Positions 11,840-24,713 of a stretch of DNA of 64,000 nt are shown piece by piece. The notes under the pieces were generated by a model. It had not been told where the DNA came from. It did no database searches and saw only the letters and a list, made by a program, of their open reading frames with translations. The first letter of the stretch is position 1. Every line of letters begins with the position of its first letter. The stretch is from Ceriagrion tenellum (lineage: Eukaryota > Arthropoda > Insecta > Odonata > Coenagrionidae). The translations under genes and the position numbers were made by a program. The DNA lies in contig OY720633.1 of assembly GCA_963169105.1 (NCBI GenBank), positions 158,177,780 to 158,241,779 of the forward strand. The letters run 5' to 3'.

Positions 11840-13185
11840 GTAAAAAGTGTTCAGTAAGTAATTATTATTTAAACGGCGTTTCAATATCGAAAACAATACA
11901 ATTATTATTCATTAAATTCGAAAAATGGTCATTCGAAACGAATTTCGTTCCAAGGATGATCACAATCTCAGTACTACTCCAGAAGAGCATTGAATTATTG
12001 GAAATAAAGAGAAATGAACAAGTTACTGAGAAACATACGGCGAGAATTTGAGAATAACGACAACAATGATACAAGCAACGTATTGCCACGAAAGGGCCTC
12101 CCAGCTATATCTGAATTTCCGCAACGAGATGCTCTTAACACGTGAGAAAATCTTTCCCGGTACATTTTTCCGTTTCCATAATCCCTCGGAGGAAAAATAC
12201 GGCACCCACTCATAGATTTCATTGAAATAATGCCCGAGGCAACGTGGAATTTCGCTGAAAGCGAGCTAATTGAGTGGATAAAAAGAAGGGCGGAATTGAA
12301 AAACGTCGAATTCCGGGAACGCGACGCGACTTAGTGCACAAACACACGCAGCAAGGAAAATGCGACCCAAACGGGGAAACAGAGAGAGAGAGAGGAGGAG
12401 AAGGTGAAGAGCAGAGGAGCGAGACGAAGGGAATGAAAGGGAGATTTGGGGAAAAAGAGAAAGAGAGGAGGGAAATGAAATTAAGATGAGTTAATTTCGG
12501 CGAGAGGACAAAGAGTGGGGAGGAGCCCGTGAATATCCCGCGACGCATTAATGACGCTCATATTTTTTTTCTGCCGGGGTGAGGCAGGCAATAAAAGCCT
12601 TCATTTCGACGGACATATTCGAATTTTACTTTCATTTGAGTGTGCGATGGAGGGAGCGGGGCAGGGGATGTTGAGAGGGATCGGAGACGAACGAAAGACG
12701 AGGGTTTTCGAGATGGCTGTGACCACTGCGATGCCTTTTTGAATTCGGAGAGAAGAGACGTGTAACCCAATGGAAGCTACAAATATCTGAGGTGGACCGA
12801 GCATAATCGCACGCATGGTTTGCAGAATAGTACTACAATGTATGCTGATACCATTAATTTAGCTATCAACACTTAAGAAATATCCAGCAGTGCAAAAAAA
12901 TAAACATTTCTACGTGAAATGGCAAGGATGGCCGATTCCCAGTCCATCAGCAAAGAAATATACTTTCATCAATTAATGAAAGGGAAAAAATGGTGCACTC
13001 CGTTTCCCGATATCTCACACACGTTGTCAGGAAATAATTTGTGTATCATTAATTTGGGCTGGAGTATATGCATGGCTGAACAAATTAACGCCAGCAGCAA
13101 ATTGGCAGCAACCTAAAGGAATTAAGGCGAATGGAATTCAAATGGTCAAATTCATAAGTTACCATAGTTTCAAATAAACTATAAT
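11840..13185. other. Non-coding stretch
   Basis: AT-rich with a purine-rich patch at about 12380-12480, whose open frames are low-complexity. Nothing recognisable was found. Confidence 0.5.
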
Positions 13186-13187
13186 AT

Positions 13188-13335
13188 TTAGCATTGTAAA
13201 TGATAAGGAACTTGGTTTTTCCACATAGATTTATTATCAAAAGACGACCTAGGTTTCGACGAAGCTCGTCATCATCAGGTTATAATAAATATATAAAATG
13301 TGAAAAACCAAGTTACTTATCATTTACAATGCTAA
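13188..13335. mobile_element. Short inverted-repeat element with one hammerhead-like motif
   Basis: Inverted arms at 13188-13226 and 13298-13335 (ttagcattgtaaatgataag outward; cttatcatttacaatgctaa at the far end) match over about 38 bp with two differences. The arm sequence aacttggtttttccacat is shared with the palindrome at 8600-8837, so both belong to one family. Only one arm retains the hammerhead-like core (13229-13290, minus strand); the other appears to have lost it. I read it as a non-autonomous relative of a Penelope-like element or a foldback element. Confidence 0.65.
13229..13290 (-). ncRNA. Hammerhead-ribozyme-like motif, best-folding copy
   Basis: Minus strand: helix I 5' side ATTTATTATAAC (13290-13279), CTGATGA (13278-13272), extra T (13271), helix II GACGA/TCGTC with a 3-nt loop (13270-13258), GAAA (13257-13254), the 8-bp loopless palindrome ACCTAGGT (13254-13247), C13246 giving a GUC cleavage triplet, then GTCTTTTGATAATAAAT (13245-13229). 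Helix I pairs AC/GU, has an internal loop, then 9 perfect pairs. An internal loop in helix I facing loop II is typical of natural hammerheads. Helix II differs in sequence from the 8.6-kb copies yet still pairs. The one extra T after CTGATGA is the main doubt. Confidence 0.65.
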
Positions 13336-13339
13336 GCAC

Positions 13340-14640
13340 TTCACTATTCCACGAAGTCACGCCTGAGACAACGGATTATATACGAAATAATACATGGTAC
13401 ATAGATTTGTGAGCAATGAATCATCAGTAACGGAGGAAAATAATTAGTTAACCATAGAAATGTTTGAGTGGTGGCTCTAGTCATTGCATAACCCTTAAAA
13501 AATTGGGGAGATGGATAATGAAACCTAGTGAAAGCAACTTATATTTCGTGGTCGCTAAGTTGATAGGAGAATATTTTTGCTAAGCAAGGACACAATCTTG
13601 GAATTTGTTGTCATGACTTGGAAGGACACCAAATCTAGAAGGGTACCAAAGTAAACATCTCAATTTTAAGAGCCAGCAATAAGCGATACCAACGTCAGAG
13701 ACAAACTAATACACTCCTTTTGAGTTACAGAAATTGAAAAAATATGGATGCCGTTGCTAGGAATATTTTATGCAGCTTCAAGAATTATCGACATTTACGT
13801 AAAGATTAAGACAAATGCGGAAAGTAGATATATAACAGATGGGCGGAACAAAATATCATTTGGCCACAGTAATGTTAAATCAGTGATGTCAATCACTATC
13901 AACGCAGCACTGGTAGTTTCAAATGAGTACCATCAGATAATACTCGCAAATTAGAAATGAAATTAGTAGAAACGTTAAGGTAGCTATTATATAAAATGAA
14001 AAAAGCAACATTCCCACTCTGCAAGCTCCATTCAATTTAACCATCCATCATACAAAAAGCTACCATCATAGACGGAAAAGTAACAATAACGATAACTAAA
14101 TTCTTTCGTTACCTCAAGGTGACACTTGGAATTCGACAAGGACCTGCGGCGGCAGAGCCAGCAAAAAAGAACAAAAAAAATTGGGCATCGCGCGTGGAAT
14201 AATTCATCGACCGCGATGAATTATAGGCATACGGGCCGAAAACAAACTTCCATCTCGGCCTCCCAGACGTAATCATGATTTAATTCTGATTAATTCGAGG
14301 AGATAAGAGCGAGAGAGGGTATCCCTCTCCTTCCATTCGAATTTCCGGCCGACAAATCGAACCTTGGGAATCGACTTGTCACCCGCGGAAGGAGGATGGG
14401 CGACACGGGTCTCCTTCCTTCCCCGGCGACCACGACTAATGCCACGTAGTCGCGCGTGGAATTCCTCGGCGACGGAGGCGAAGGAGACGTCTCAAATCGG
14501 GGGAAGAGAGGGAGAGAGGACAGAGATAAGAGAGAGGAACGACGAGAGAAACAAAACAGGGATATGTACGTACGCAAGCTCAGGATTGGATTGGATTTTT
14601 TGGGAGGCGACCGACAGCTAATGTCATTTGCGCCATAGGG
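13340..14640. other. Non-coding stretch
   Basis: AT-rich up to about 14130, then mixed with a purine-rich patch near 14500-14560. Open frames lack motifs. No RNA gene or element end was recognised. Confidence 0.5.
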
Positions 14641-14650
14641 GATACGTAAG

Positions 14651-14911
14651 GAAGGAAGGGTGGATAGAAACCCGGCGTCGGCATTAGCCTGCTCTTAACG
14701 AAAGGCGCCAAGGGGACCACGGTTTAACGTCTCTTCCGACAGACGAAGTACTGTACTTGAAGTGCACTTGTACTGTACTTGAAGTGCCCTCCACAAGACA
14801 CTCAAGTAGGGATTGGGTGTCCTCTGAAAAACATCCTCCTCCGCAGGGATTTGAACCCTGGCCATCCGTATAGTTAGCCAGTACTCTAGCCACCACACCA
14901 ACCCGATCCCC
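14651..14911 (-). repeat. tRNA-derived SINE, family 2 (best copy)
   Basis: Read on the minus strand it starts gggatcgggttggtgtggtg, carries a B-box-like ggttcaaatcc (complement of 14847-14858), then a body with a duplicated acttcaagtacagtac word and a 3' part containing agagacgttaaaccg and aagagcaggctaatgccg. The word acgtaag at 14644-14650 and 14912-14918 is a possible target-site duplication. The gacgttaaac-type 3' part is of a kind seen in several metazoan SINE and LINE tails. Diverged relatives lie near 34.1 and 39.1 kb. Confidence 0.7.
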
Positions 14912-14924
14912 ACGTAAGCTCAGA

Positions 14925-15365
14925 GAGGGAACGGAAAGTGTAGGAGATGAGGCGGGGATAAGGGTCGCGCGACTGACAGCGAGGGTTTGGTGGAGTGGGG
15001 AGGGGAAGTGGTCGGGGTTTTGCGGGGCCTCGGGAGGTTTTTGGGAAGCCAAAGGCGTTTCTGGGCTCTGAGGAAGAAAAATGGTGGAATGATTGAGATA
15101 TTGGCGAAGATAGGAGCGCGCACAAGTGTTGCAGAGCGAAGGGGTTTGTGGGAGTGGGGGGGGGAGGAGAGAGTTAGAGGGGGGGAAGAAGAGGAGAGGG
15201 AAAAACTTAGCCGTGGAAGAGGAGAGACGTGGTTCCACCCTCGGGGGAAGGGCGAGAACGAAATCCTGAAATACAGTTTGTAATAAATCCCCTCCCCCAC
15301 TCGCTAACACGAGATATAAAAGGGGAAAGTTGAGGGAGTGCGGGGGGGAGGGAGTCGCAAACTTT
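14925..15365. repeat. Polypurine (G/A) tract
   Basis: A G/A-rich + strand with g-runs (nine G at about 15157) and gaggag words. The long frames on the complementary strand are Pro/Ser-rich low complexity and are not supported as coding. Confidence 0.65.
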
Positions 15366-15807
15366 GGAAAAAAGCGATACGGAAGAGAAATGGTTGATCA
15401 TCACAAAAAAAACTCATTACACGGAAATATCGGATCGGGGGTTGCTTTACACTAGTCAGCATTCACCAGCATTCAAGGTGGCTCTGGTCTATGTGAGACA
15501 AAACAAACAAAAAAATTATACAACATATTTATTTGTTTTAAATAATACTGTTTTCGCTTAAGGATTGAGCAACCATTTGAAAACCAAAATTATGGCACAG
15601 CTCATTATTCCACAGAAATTTTTAAACACACAGGACCAGCCATAGGAGTCGACTGCAGCGTCATTTGTACGGAACTACCGAATTTTGACTTCAATTACGG
15701 CAATGATTTGCTCATTATTATGGGAAATAGGAGGTACGATTCCTATATTTTATTGTTATTCCATTTTTGGGACAATTTGTTTCTTAAAAACTGCTTTATT
15801 ATAAAAC

Positions 15808-16372
15808 TTAAGGTAGTCCGAGAGAGATAGTTCCCTAGTTATAATTAAGACTATATTCGAATAATACGTTTTAATTTCACCAGCTCTATGACATATGAAT
15901 TAAATAGTGCATTATTAATGGTGCAATAATATAGATGTATATGACAGAGATGATAAGTAATTAAATGAAAATATCTAAGTAAGTCTTTAACTTGACTCAT
16001 TTTTTTCACGTGGTGTGTTTGAAACTCCTTCAAAACGGAAGGTTTCATTGTGGTACCCAAGAACTTACTGCGGTGACAATATGATAAATTTTCAATAATA
16101 GTCGAGAAAACACAAACTACACACTGCAAGTTTTTTTACGACAGCTTAGTGTTAGAAATTCCTCATTTTGTAAATAATGTCACTATGGAGTGCGTACATA
16201 CACGCACCATTTCCCAAGTAAAAGGGCTGGTATATTTTGGAAACATCTCGGAAAGTGATGTGGTAAAGGGTTGAATTTTTGGTGTCATTAGAAGGGTGAG
16301 ATATTTTTCTTTGAAATGAGATCAAATTCATTGATTTCTAGGTAAAATGATTTTTCGCTCATACTACCTTAA
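15808..16372 (+). mobile_element. TTAA-flanked MITE, copy 1
   Basis: This is bounded by TTAA at 15808-15811 and 16369-16372. The ends are ggtagtccgag at left and ctcatactacc at right, an imperfect inverted repeat of about 13 bp. Length (565 bp) and internal sequence match four other copies in the window. The TTAA target is typical of piggyBac-type transposons, although piggyBac ends usually begin CCY rather than GG. No transposase is encoded. The internal word ctccttcaaaacggaaggtt is a good family tag. Confidence 0.85.
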
Positions 16373-19300
16373 GTAAGTATGCTTTCTTGCTCAAATTGAC
16401 GTTTTCCTGCAGTTACCTGAGCGATATTCAAAAGAGCCCACGCTAAAACCTCCACTATCGAGCATGAATCACAGTAAAACTAGCCTGAAAATCTTTTTAT
16501 TTCATCTATGCTCATAAAATGCACTTCAAAATGCTATATAAAAAATTTCAAAGTTTCTGGAATACGTGTTTCTGAGGCCAGAGCAACCTTAAAGTTTGAA
16601 AAAAAAGAAATATCCAGATTTGGCTAACGAAGTAATGATAAGTAAAATATTTTTAAACGATCGGATGGTCGAGACGAACGCCAACTGCCATGAATTCTTC
16701 GGCTTCACTACCTCAAACGATATTGGAGGTGTTTAATAAACGTCTGCACTTCGGTCAACTTCGCTACTGTCTCGGACACACTCTTGTTCCTTAATAGACT
16801 AAAATATTTCTTAGGTTAAGAGAAATGCTAATCCAGACGCAGGAATTCGTCGAAAATTGCCGCGTCAGCTAGGTCCGATAAATCCACAAAAATGCTGAAG
16901 AAGGAAAAATTGAATCATAAATGGGTTCATCATATGGCTTTGAATCATATTGGGTCACCTTCGCATTGAGAGTCAATTGATCTGTGGTATTCAAATCGGT
17001 CCCGAAAACCTTCTTGCCTAGGGTAAATTTTAACCAATTATTTGCCGCTGATAGTTGAGTTATACCTCGCAGTTGGAATCGATGGAAAATAACTTTGGGA
17101 CTAGTGAGGGTACTATTCATTAAATATTTAAGATATTTCGATGAAAATAACGAGGGAATGTGCCTATTCCGTTCACAAAAACTTATTTCATAGTTTCATT
17201 TTTTTCAATTAGCCTCTCAATTCAACATCAATTCATTTGCAGCTATTTCTCCAAGTCCCCAAGCCAAGGAAGGGTAAACTCTAGGGAAAACTACGGATAT
17301 TTCCACTTAAAACACTGGAATGAATTTAATACAACTATACATTATTACTATTCTATAGCAAACAGAAATAACGTGATCAAAGATGAAAACCTATAATTTT
17401 AGAAAATGAATACCTATAATAATTACTAACGCGTAAAAATTCGAGAACATCCACAAGGGTTACAGAATGAAGATTACCAAGGCTGATGAAAAATGAATCA
17501 TGAAATGTAAGCAACGGCATCAAGAAATAAATAGGTACTCATCTAATCTTTCCAGTTCCCCAATACCTCACACAAATGATTATTCAACCCTAAAATATCA
17601 ATGTACATTGTGTACATCTCGTTCAAAATAGGAATGGTAGGCCCTGGGGTTACGAAACCGAAGACGATCGCGTTTGATGGATGTTTCGAAAAGGAAACAG
17701 AAAATTCCCACTGTGAAAGATAAATAGATGCCGAAAAGAGGCATTAAAATGATTTGCCAGTTGCTTTGCATGTAATTACTATCAGTAGTTTTTACATGTA
17801 TTTTCTTGATGTGAAACAGCAGATAATACAGGAAATTGAAGTAAGATCCGATACAATTGGTTTACGATCCGATTTATAATACAATTTAGTATCGAAGGGA
17901 GGCATAAGCCACTGATGGTATACATTACTGAAATTTTCATCATCGCATATTACAAAATAGCCCAAATTAGAAACTCATGACGATAAAATATATATGTATA
18001 ATTCCGAGGTGATATCTAAAGTAGTTTTAGCAAGCCGATAACAGTGACAAACCCCTTAAACAGGATGGTACGTGGCATGCAAACCATTTCTCACAGAAAT
18101 AAAATCCACGTTAAGGAAATAACCGAAATGTAAGGAAATTTCCAACCATAGAGGGTACAGACGGATGCAAGTTTCACCACTGAGAATCAGAAAGGACATT
18201 ACCAGTCACTTTTTTCCTCGTGATGATTAACGTAAGATCGAAAGCAATTTATTAATACGCCAAAGGTATAGCATGCTATGAAAGATATACATCCGCTTTG
18301 ACTTTTCTGAGCCATCCCGACTTCGCAAAGCATTTATCCAAGGCGTTTACAGCTTTGAAAGAGATGAATATCACATGGAAAGCTTATTATAGGGGCCACT
18401 TCTGATGAAACGGCCCAGTTTAAATTATTAAGTATACAAGACCGCCGTGTATAAGACACGATGTGTTACCAACCTTCCTTCATTCGCAGAGGAAGGATTA
18501 TGACGACTAATAACATCGCCCACACCCAGTGACTATTTGTGGCACTGAATCTTCAGCCGCTAGGAAGCTTGCCAATGTTTACATTCAAAGAGTTATGGTC
18601 GATGAAATGCTTCTATATTTGATAGATCGTTTATCACACCAGCGTCTTTTATGGCACCTTTAACAAAATTGATTTGACTTTTATGCTCCAAATAAACCAA
18701 CTGCTTAAAGAAATCAAACAATCCCCGTTTTTTAAAGAATATTGATACTTTAAGGACCAATGCAAGAAGAGCAGTTAGTCGCAGAGAGCAAGAGAATTAC
18801 AGCAACTAAACTCTTCATTCCCACCCACCCGATATTTCAAAATGAATAATTGCACGAGGAGTAATTCCAAGTCACAACGTCACCCCACGACACCAATCCC
18901 TGTAGCTATCGATTATTCTCGCAGTTATCGAATTCCATTCAAGGCGGAATCCATGTCCACCAGAATATAATCTTGCTTTATTTTCAGGGATCTTATCACC
19001 CGCTTTCCAAGCCTTTTTTGCCTCAGCAATGCTGGCACGGTGTTGAAAAAGGAAAGAAATTTACACCAATGGAAAATGAAGTCTTCACAGAAAGTAACAA
19101 AGGAAATGACCACTAATGTATTGAAAAAGAGGTAAAATTACACCATTACAGAGGGTAAAAAACAAACGTGATTTCAATAAGACGTCCAGCGGAGGGTGCG
19201 ATCGAAACACCCTCGAGGGTCACAGTCGAATTTTTAATGGGATTTCTGGATTTTGACGACAGCGACGCGCACGGAAAGGTGGCCGAGTCGATATTTCTCA

Positions 19301-22300
19301 AAATAACAAAAATGGCGTGTTGTTAACGCGGGAATTTTGTTCGTTATCAGGCAACTAGTTAACACCGAATGGGGAGAGATAAAAAATTTTTGTCCTAAGC
19401 TGAGCTGGAATACCGAAGAAAAATGAGGACGAGGGAGGTGCTACCTGAAGCATGCGAGCCATTTACCGTGGCACCAGACCCGAATGCGTCCAAACCCCCC
19501 CGACCCGAAAATTATATTCAACTATTTAAAACAAACAAGACACCGAGAACCCATTCTAATGGCCGCGAAGAATTATCAAAAACCATGAGTAAATATTACA
19601 TTATCTTCCCATAAAAAGGGACTTGATGGTTACGTGGATAAAGGAATTACGCGCAAAGGAAAGCATTAAAACCCGACTAAGGAGATCTTCATCACGTAAA
19701 ACCACCACTGCCCACCATGTGCACACACGCACGTCCTGCTCCGAGACCGCAGGTTCGGTCTCTCAGGCAGTGTGCCATAAAATTTTGCCGGGGAAGGGTG
19801 GAGGCAAACAGGCAAGAAAAGAGACAAAGCTCTATCATTTATTGCACTGCGACCATGGGGAAGCAACAGAACAAACTCGGCATTTCCTATGGGCAATTTA
19901 CGGTTACTACGAGGACTTCGAAGACAATTCAACAACCTCTCCTATTCACTTAAATAAATAAATACTAGCTTAAAGTATAGGCCATGTCATTAAAATACAG
20001 ACAATCCAAGTGAGCCTGAAATTATGCGTAAATGTACGGAGGCAAAATGGGAAGAAAAAACATCGGCATACGTGATACAACTACAGCAATTGCGAAACTT
20101 TTAGGACTTAAAAGAAAAAGAAATCGTAGAGAAAATGAACGCTTCCTTAATCGAGGTTTCAAACTTACTTATGAGACAAGAAACTTTCATTACTTCCTTC
20201 GTCGCCTACTGAAGACATCCGAAACGCCAATATTTGATCCTCCCTCGAGATGAAAAATTAATAAATGCTCCCAGCCTTGACGGTAGGTCCCGCTTCCTCA
20301 GGGCAGAGAAATAAAGGAGGATCTGAGCTTGAAAAACGCAAAGATTCCCGGGAAACAATTGAAAGCCACGCAAAAAGCCCATCTAGGACGAGAAAATCTA
20401 CAGGGATACTCGCACGGGAATTAAGCACTGGAGCGAAAATATCACGGAAACGGCGATGCCTCTAGTCAAACAAATGTCGACAGATTATTCCTTAGATAGT
20501 TACACTCATGTGACTGAGATGTTGATCGAATTACCCTCGAGACACATTCGAGATGAATCTTTCTTGGCTTAGCCAGGGCCCACGTTGGGTACATAACGGG
20601 ATTATATTGACATAAGGGGAGAACGTGGATTATAACAGCTTGTGTCAATTCTCCGCACGGGTGAGGCCCTATTTTTTTAAGTTCACGCATACGACAGCAA
20701 AAAAAAGCTGTAATAATTTGAAGACCTCGGCTGGAACCCGACGCGTTATCTCTATCTACTTTCCGCAGAGCTAAATAAACGCTGGAATGAAAAATACGAC
20801 TTCAAACAAAGTCTCACTTTTACGTGAGTCAGCGCAATACCAGCAAAAGGCATACGGGTCTGAGATAGCGCCGGTAGTAAAAGCTCTGGAATATTTTTTC
20901 GTTTAATTTAAAGAGGTCCCAATTATATCGGCGTTTAAGACATGCCGTAAATCTCGCGAATTACGAGACATTTTCCGGCTCTGGGCTGCGAGACCCAAAC
21001 GGAACGTCTACTTATCTAATGAAACGAAAAAATATCGTGTTTGGGATTGCCTCACGGATAAAAATGTGTATTTAAAAAAATTAAAAACCTGATAAATACC
21101 AATCGGAATTATTTTTCAAATATATAGATGTGAAAGATTCGGTCCAGGAAATACAACAGAAGGAGCTATATTATTATATCTATGGTCTCTTTCTTGATCA
21201 GCCCCCAAAATATTTTCTCGTGAGAAGGAAAAAAAACGTTACGCCCTTTTACGATGGGCATAAAACAAAACAAAAAATTTGCTGTCCGGGGGAAAAAAGC
21301 ATAAAATACACGGCGCTTTAAGATATTTCCACGTTATTTTTCCCTCCTCCAGATTCTTTTCCAGGGAGTTATACATCTCTCTTCTCTCTCCCTTCCTCTT
21401 GTTTCGAGGAATTAATATTTATGGCGCGGATGGGAAGTTTGGTGCCGTGGATAGGAGGAGAAGTGGGAGACGGTGGTAGCCTCGAGTTGGGTAACAGGGC
21501 GAGGATAAGGAGACCCGGAATGGAGGGAAGGAGAGGAATGGAGGTGCTCGGAGACAGGGGCGTGGCAGGGCCGGAGGAGAAGAGGAAAGAGAGGGTTCTA
21601 CACATCGCTCTCCACCCTCTCGCTCTCAAAAGTCAGCCTGGATAACGTTATCTCGGAGCAGGTCTTAAGAGAACAAGTGTATATACATGGACTGTGGTCG
21701 GGGCGGGGTGGGTGGGTGGAGAGGAAGATGGGGGACGGGCGGGAAGAATTTTGCTCGATGAGTATTTTTTTTAGTACAGCGGCAGGTTTGGCAGCGCCCC
21801 CGTCGTCGTACAGTCGAGGGTCGTAACAATGAAGGGGGGATAGAAGTGGCCCCCACGCACACCGTTAAGGGCGCCATTGGGGAGTGGGGGGGGGGGGTAT
21901 CGAGGAATTTTATCATCAGTCTGCATAAATTCGACTCCACATGAACTTTCAGGCAGTATCGCAATCAGTGCTAACTCGACGAATGGCTGAACGATTGCGG
22001 TCTCGAGAGATTTACACGCCCAGAAGGCAATGGTTTATAAGACGCCACAAATTACACTAATAATTATGATAGCTAACTAGCCTGTTTGAGGGCGTTAACT
22101 CAGAAAGAGCTTTCAAAGTAATGTGACGAGAGTCCGTCGAAGGCAATAGCATAGTTAACATACACTAATGTGGCTTATAAAGAAATGAAAAGTGAACCAT
22201 TTTATAACGACGGAATATAAACCCAGGGCCACCATCATAGTCTTCAGTCACAAGATCCCCTTCTCCAAACAGCATTTGATACAAGTTTACTAATTGGCTG

Positions 22301-22900
22301 CATTTTCTAACTGTCAAGAGTGCTATTATCCTTGCCAAACTTTAGAAACGACTTTGGAGGGCTTTAATGGTACACTTTGGATGAAATTCACTGTTTTACA
22401 CAAAAGAAATGGAAGGAATGAAACTATCGTGATGAATATTAGCGGGATTAGCCTAAAAACCTTTCTGTAAAGCACTTCGAGCTCCAGATTGTATTTAATC
22501 TCGGAGTAATGGTCATTAAACTCTCCAAGTGAGGAGAAGCAACGTACGAATGAGATATCACGTACGAAAATTGGATGAAATTTATTCCTCCAATACAAGT
22601 GTCGGAAACTATGCAGAGAAAGGTTTCGTTAAGGCGAATGGTATTTGTCCGACTGGCCAACCAGAGGGAGAATTATCGCGTTCCCAGGCCGCCATAGCGA
22701 CGGGGCATTCTCAGAGCTTGTTCGGAGGCAAGCATCCCACATTCAATGAGACCGAAGGAGGAATGAAATCCTAATTCCAGCGTTAAGTACCGACCCCTCC
22801 CCCCAGTAAGGGGCAGACAGCGAAGAGGGTACCACCGCTACCCAATGCAGCCCCAGGGAAATTGTCGGCTGGAAGCGAAGCGGAAAATTATTTTAGTTTC
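16373..22900. other. Long AT-rich non-coding stretch
   Basis: No gene or complete element was recognised over 6.5 kb. A purine-rich patch at about 21420-21600 and a G-run at about 21885-21898 give low-complexity open frames. Frames elsewhere are under about 115 codons with no familiar domain. This could be intergenic DNA or part of a long intron. Confidence 0.5.
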
Positions 22901-22904
22901 AAAC

Positions 22905-22985
22905 GAGCTCAGGAATTTACCAGACAGGGACCCTGAGACCATGGGTTCGAATCCCCGAACTGGGCATTGGTGATGAGATTACATT
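22905..22985 (+). repeat. tRNA-like SINE remnant (tentative)
   Basis: A textbook B box, gggttcgaatcc, sits within gaccatgggttcgaatcccc. The upstream part does not give a convincing cloverleaf, and the following sequence is AT-rich. It is more likely a SINE head than a tRNA gene. The family is unclear. Confidence 0.4.
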
Positions 22986-23372
22986 TTTACAATAAATTTT
23001 AATACATGCCCAAGCTCATTATTTTATCCAGATAACGAAACAATGAAAATGATCAAATGTTGAGAATTGGTATATGAAAAAAATTATGAAAGCATAATAT
23101 GAATTGCAGCTCCCAAAAAGCCAGTATGTTTCAATAAAATATTACTTGCATTTAATAATACAATTCATTTTCAGCAGAAGCAGAATATTCGAAGTGAATA
23201 CTCATACGGAAATAATCTTTGTAGTATGTGAAATCCGAAAGGATTGAAAGTAACAACGGAATACGAGTATACCTATCTAGAACTTAGTAGCTGGTTGCTG
23301 GTATAAACAAATATTTGGACTCTTGAATTTGATGACGTAGAATATGTGAGAACGAAGGCTTTCGCGTTGCTC

Positions 23373-23518
23373 TACGTTGATATTCTTCATTTTTCGGGAT
23401 CTACTGCGTATTTTAATTTAAAGTGACAGCAGTTTCGCTGTCAGTAGTGTCAGCGAAACTGTTGTCACTAAAAACAAAAATACGCGGTAGATCCCGAAAA
23501 ATGAAGGAGATCGACGTA
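23373..23518. mobile_element. Palindromic foldback element
   Basis: Left arm 23373-23450 and right arm 23452-23518 are inverted copies around gtcagtagtgtcag. Shared words include ttcatttttcgggatctac on the left against gtagatcccgaaaaatgaa on the right, and gtgacagcagtttcgctg against cagcgaaactgttgtcac. There is no coding capacity, and no clear target-site duplication was found. It is unlike the 8.6-kb family in sequence and lacks the CTGATGA core. Confidence 0.7.
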
Positions 23519-23689
23519 TAAATATGTTAGTTGTAAATTATCTAACGAGGTAAAACAAATGATCGATTCGACGACAAAAGTTCTGCCACCGTCAGGAGTC
23601 AAAACTAGGCTCTTGACAGGGAAATGCCCGAGTTACAGCATCCGCAGCAACTCGGATCCCCAGTTAAGGATACATTTAGAAAGACGCAG

Positions 23690-24475
23690 CGACGGGGATG
23701 GGGACACGTTGAACACGACGGGAGTGGGTGGAGAGGGGGGGGAGGAGGGGTTTGCGGATGGGGTGAGACAGACAGACGGCAGGAATGCAGGTTCCCGTAT
23801 GGGATTCCGTGAGGGGGGGGCGGCGGGCGTGGGAGGGACTGTTAGTGCTCTCGGACAAAAGAGACGGGCTGTTAGAATAAATAGGGTGTCGTGGGTGGGT
23901 GAGAGGGGTGACGAAGATGGGGGGGGGAGTTAAGAGCGGCGGGGTGCGGGAGAAGAGGGATAGTTGGACGCGCATGGGTGCGAATTAATAAACACACACG
24001 GCAAACAACTTTATTTAACGCAGTAAAACTCGCATTCGATCGTAATATTCGTGCGGAGAGAGAGAGAGAAGGGGATGCGAGGATCGATAGTTAAGAGGCT
24101 CACCAGGGAGGGGGTTGTAACGGTGGGGGTGGGGAAGGTTTTTCTGGTTGGGGAGGGGGAGGGGAGATGTGATGGAAGACCGGAGGATTCGCACTGGCAA
24201 CGAGCGCACCGTAAAGCGCGAGGGGGAGGAGGGGGATCGAGGGTAACCGAGGGCGGGGGAAATGAATGAGTTAGGGACGAGGGAGTCAAGAAGGGACAGA
24301 TTCCAGGGTGTGCGGGGGACAGGAGGGAGGGAGGGTGGGGGTCGTGGTATGGAATTAGTTGATGGCGGGATGAGGGAGAAGGGGGAAACGGGGGGGGAAG
24401 GGAGGGGATAATAGTTCCATCGGGATAGCTCGAATGTATGTACGCTAGGAGTCAAAAGGGAAGGGAGAGAGGATT
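23690..24475. repeat. G-rich polypurine tract
   Basis: The + strand is strongly G/A-biased, with repeated gggggg runs, gggaggagg and gaggggtg words. Overlapping long frames on the complement are compositional. The density of G runs suggests quadruplex-forming potential. Confidence 0.7.
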
Positions 24476-24687
24476 TTAGGATTCGGTGCGGTATTGAATA
24501 ACTGCCACTTAAAGAGAAAAGGAATTAGGGGGTTTGATGTCGGTAGAAAGGGGTCCAAGGAATGGAGGTGAAGATGTGGGAGAGGGAGGTATACAAGCGG
24601 GGCCCAGGGAAAGACTGAGATGGGAACAAGAATAGTTTAGTTATCTCTCGCTGTTCTCCACCCAACACAAACATGCCTTCTCCCTAT

Positions 24688-24713
24688 CTCTCTCTCTCTC
24701 TCTCTCTCTCTCT
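24688..24713 (+). repeat. (TC)n microsatellite
   Basis: About thirteen uninterrupted TC dinucleotides, ending at tctttaata. Confidence 0.95.

Noticed and set aside
14684..15310. 208-codon minus-strand frame
   Set aside because: It spans a SINE and a purine tract; its product is low-complexity followed by translated SINE.
22905..22985. A functional tRNA gene
   Set aside because: Only the B-box half is tRNA-like.
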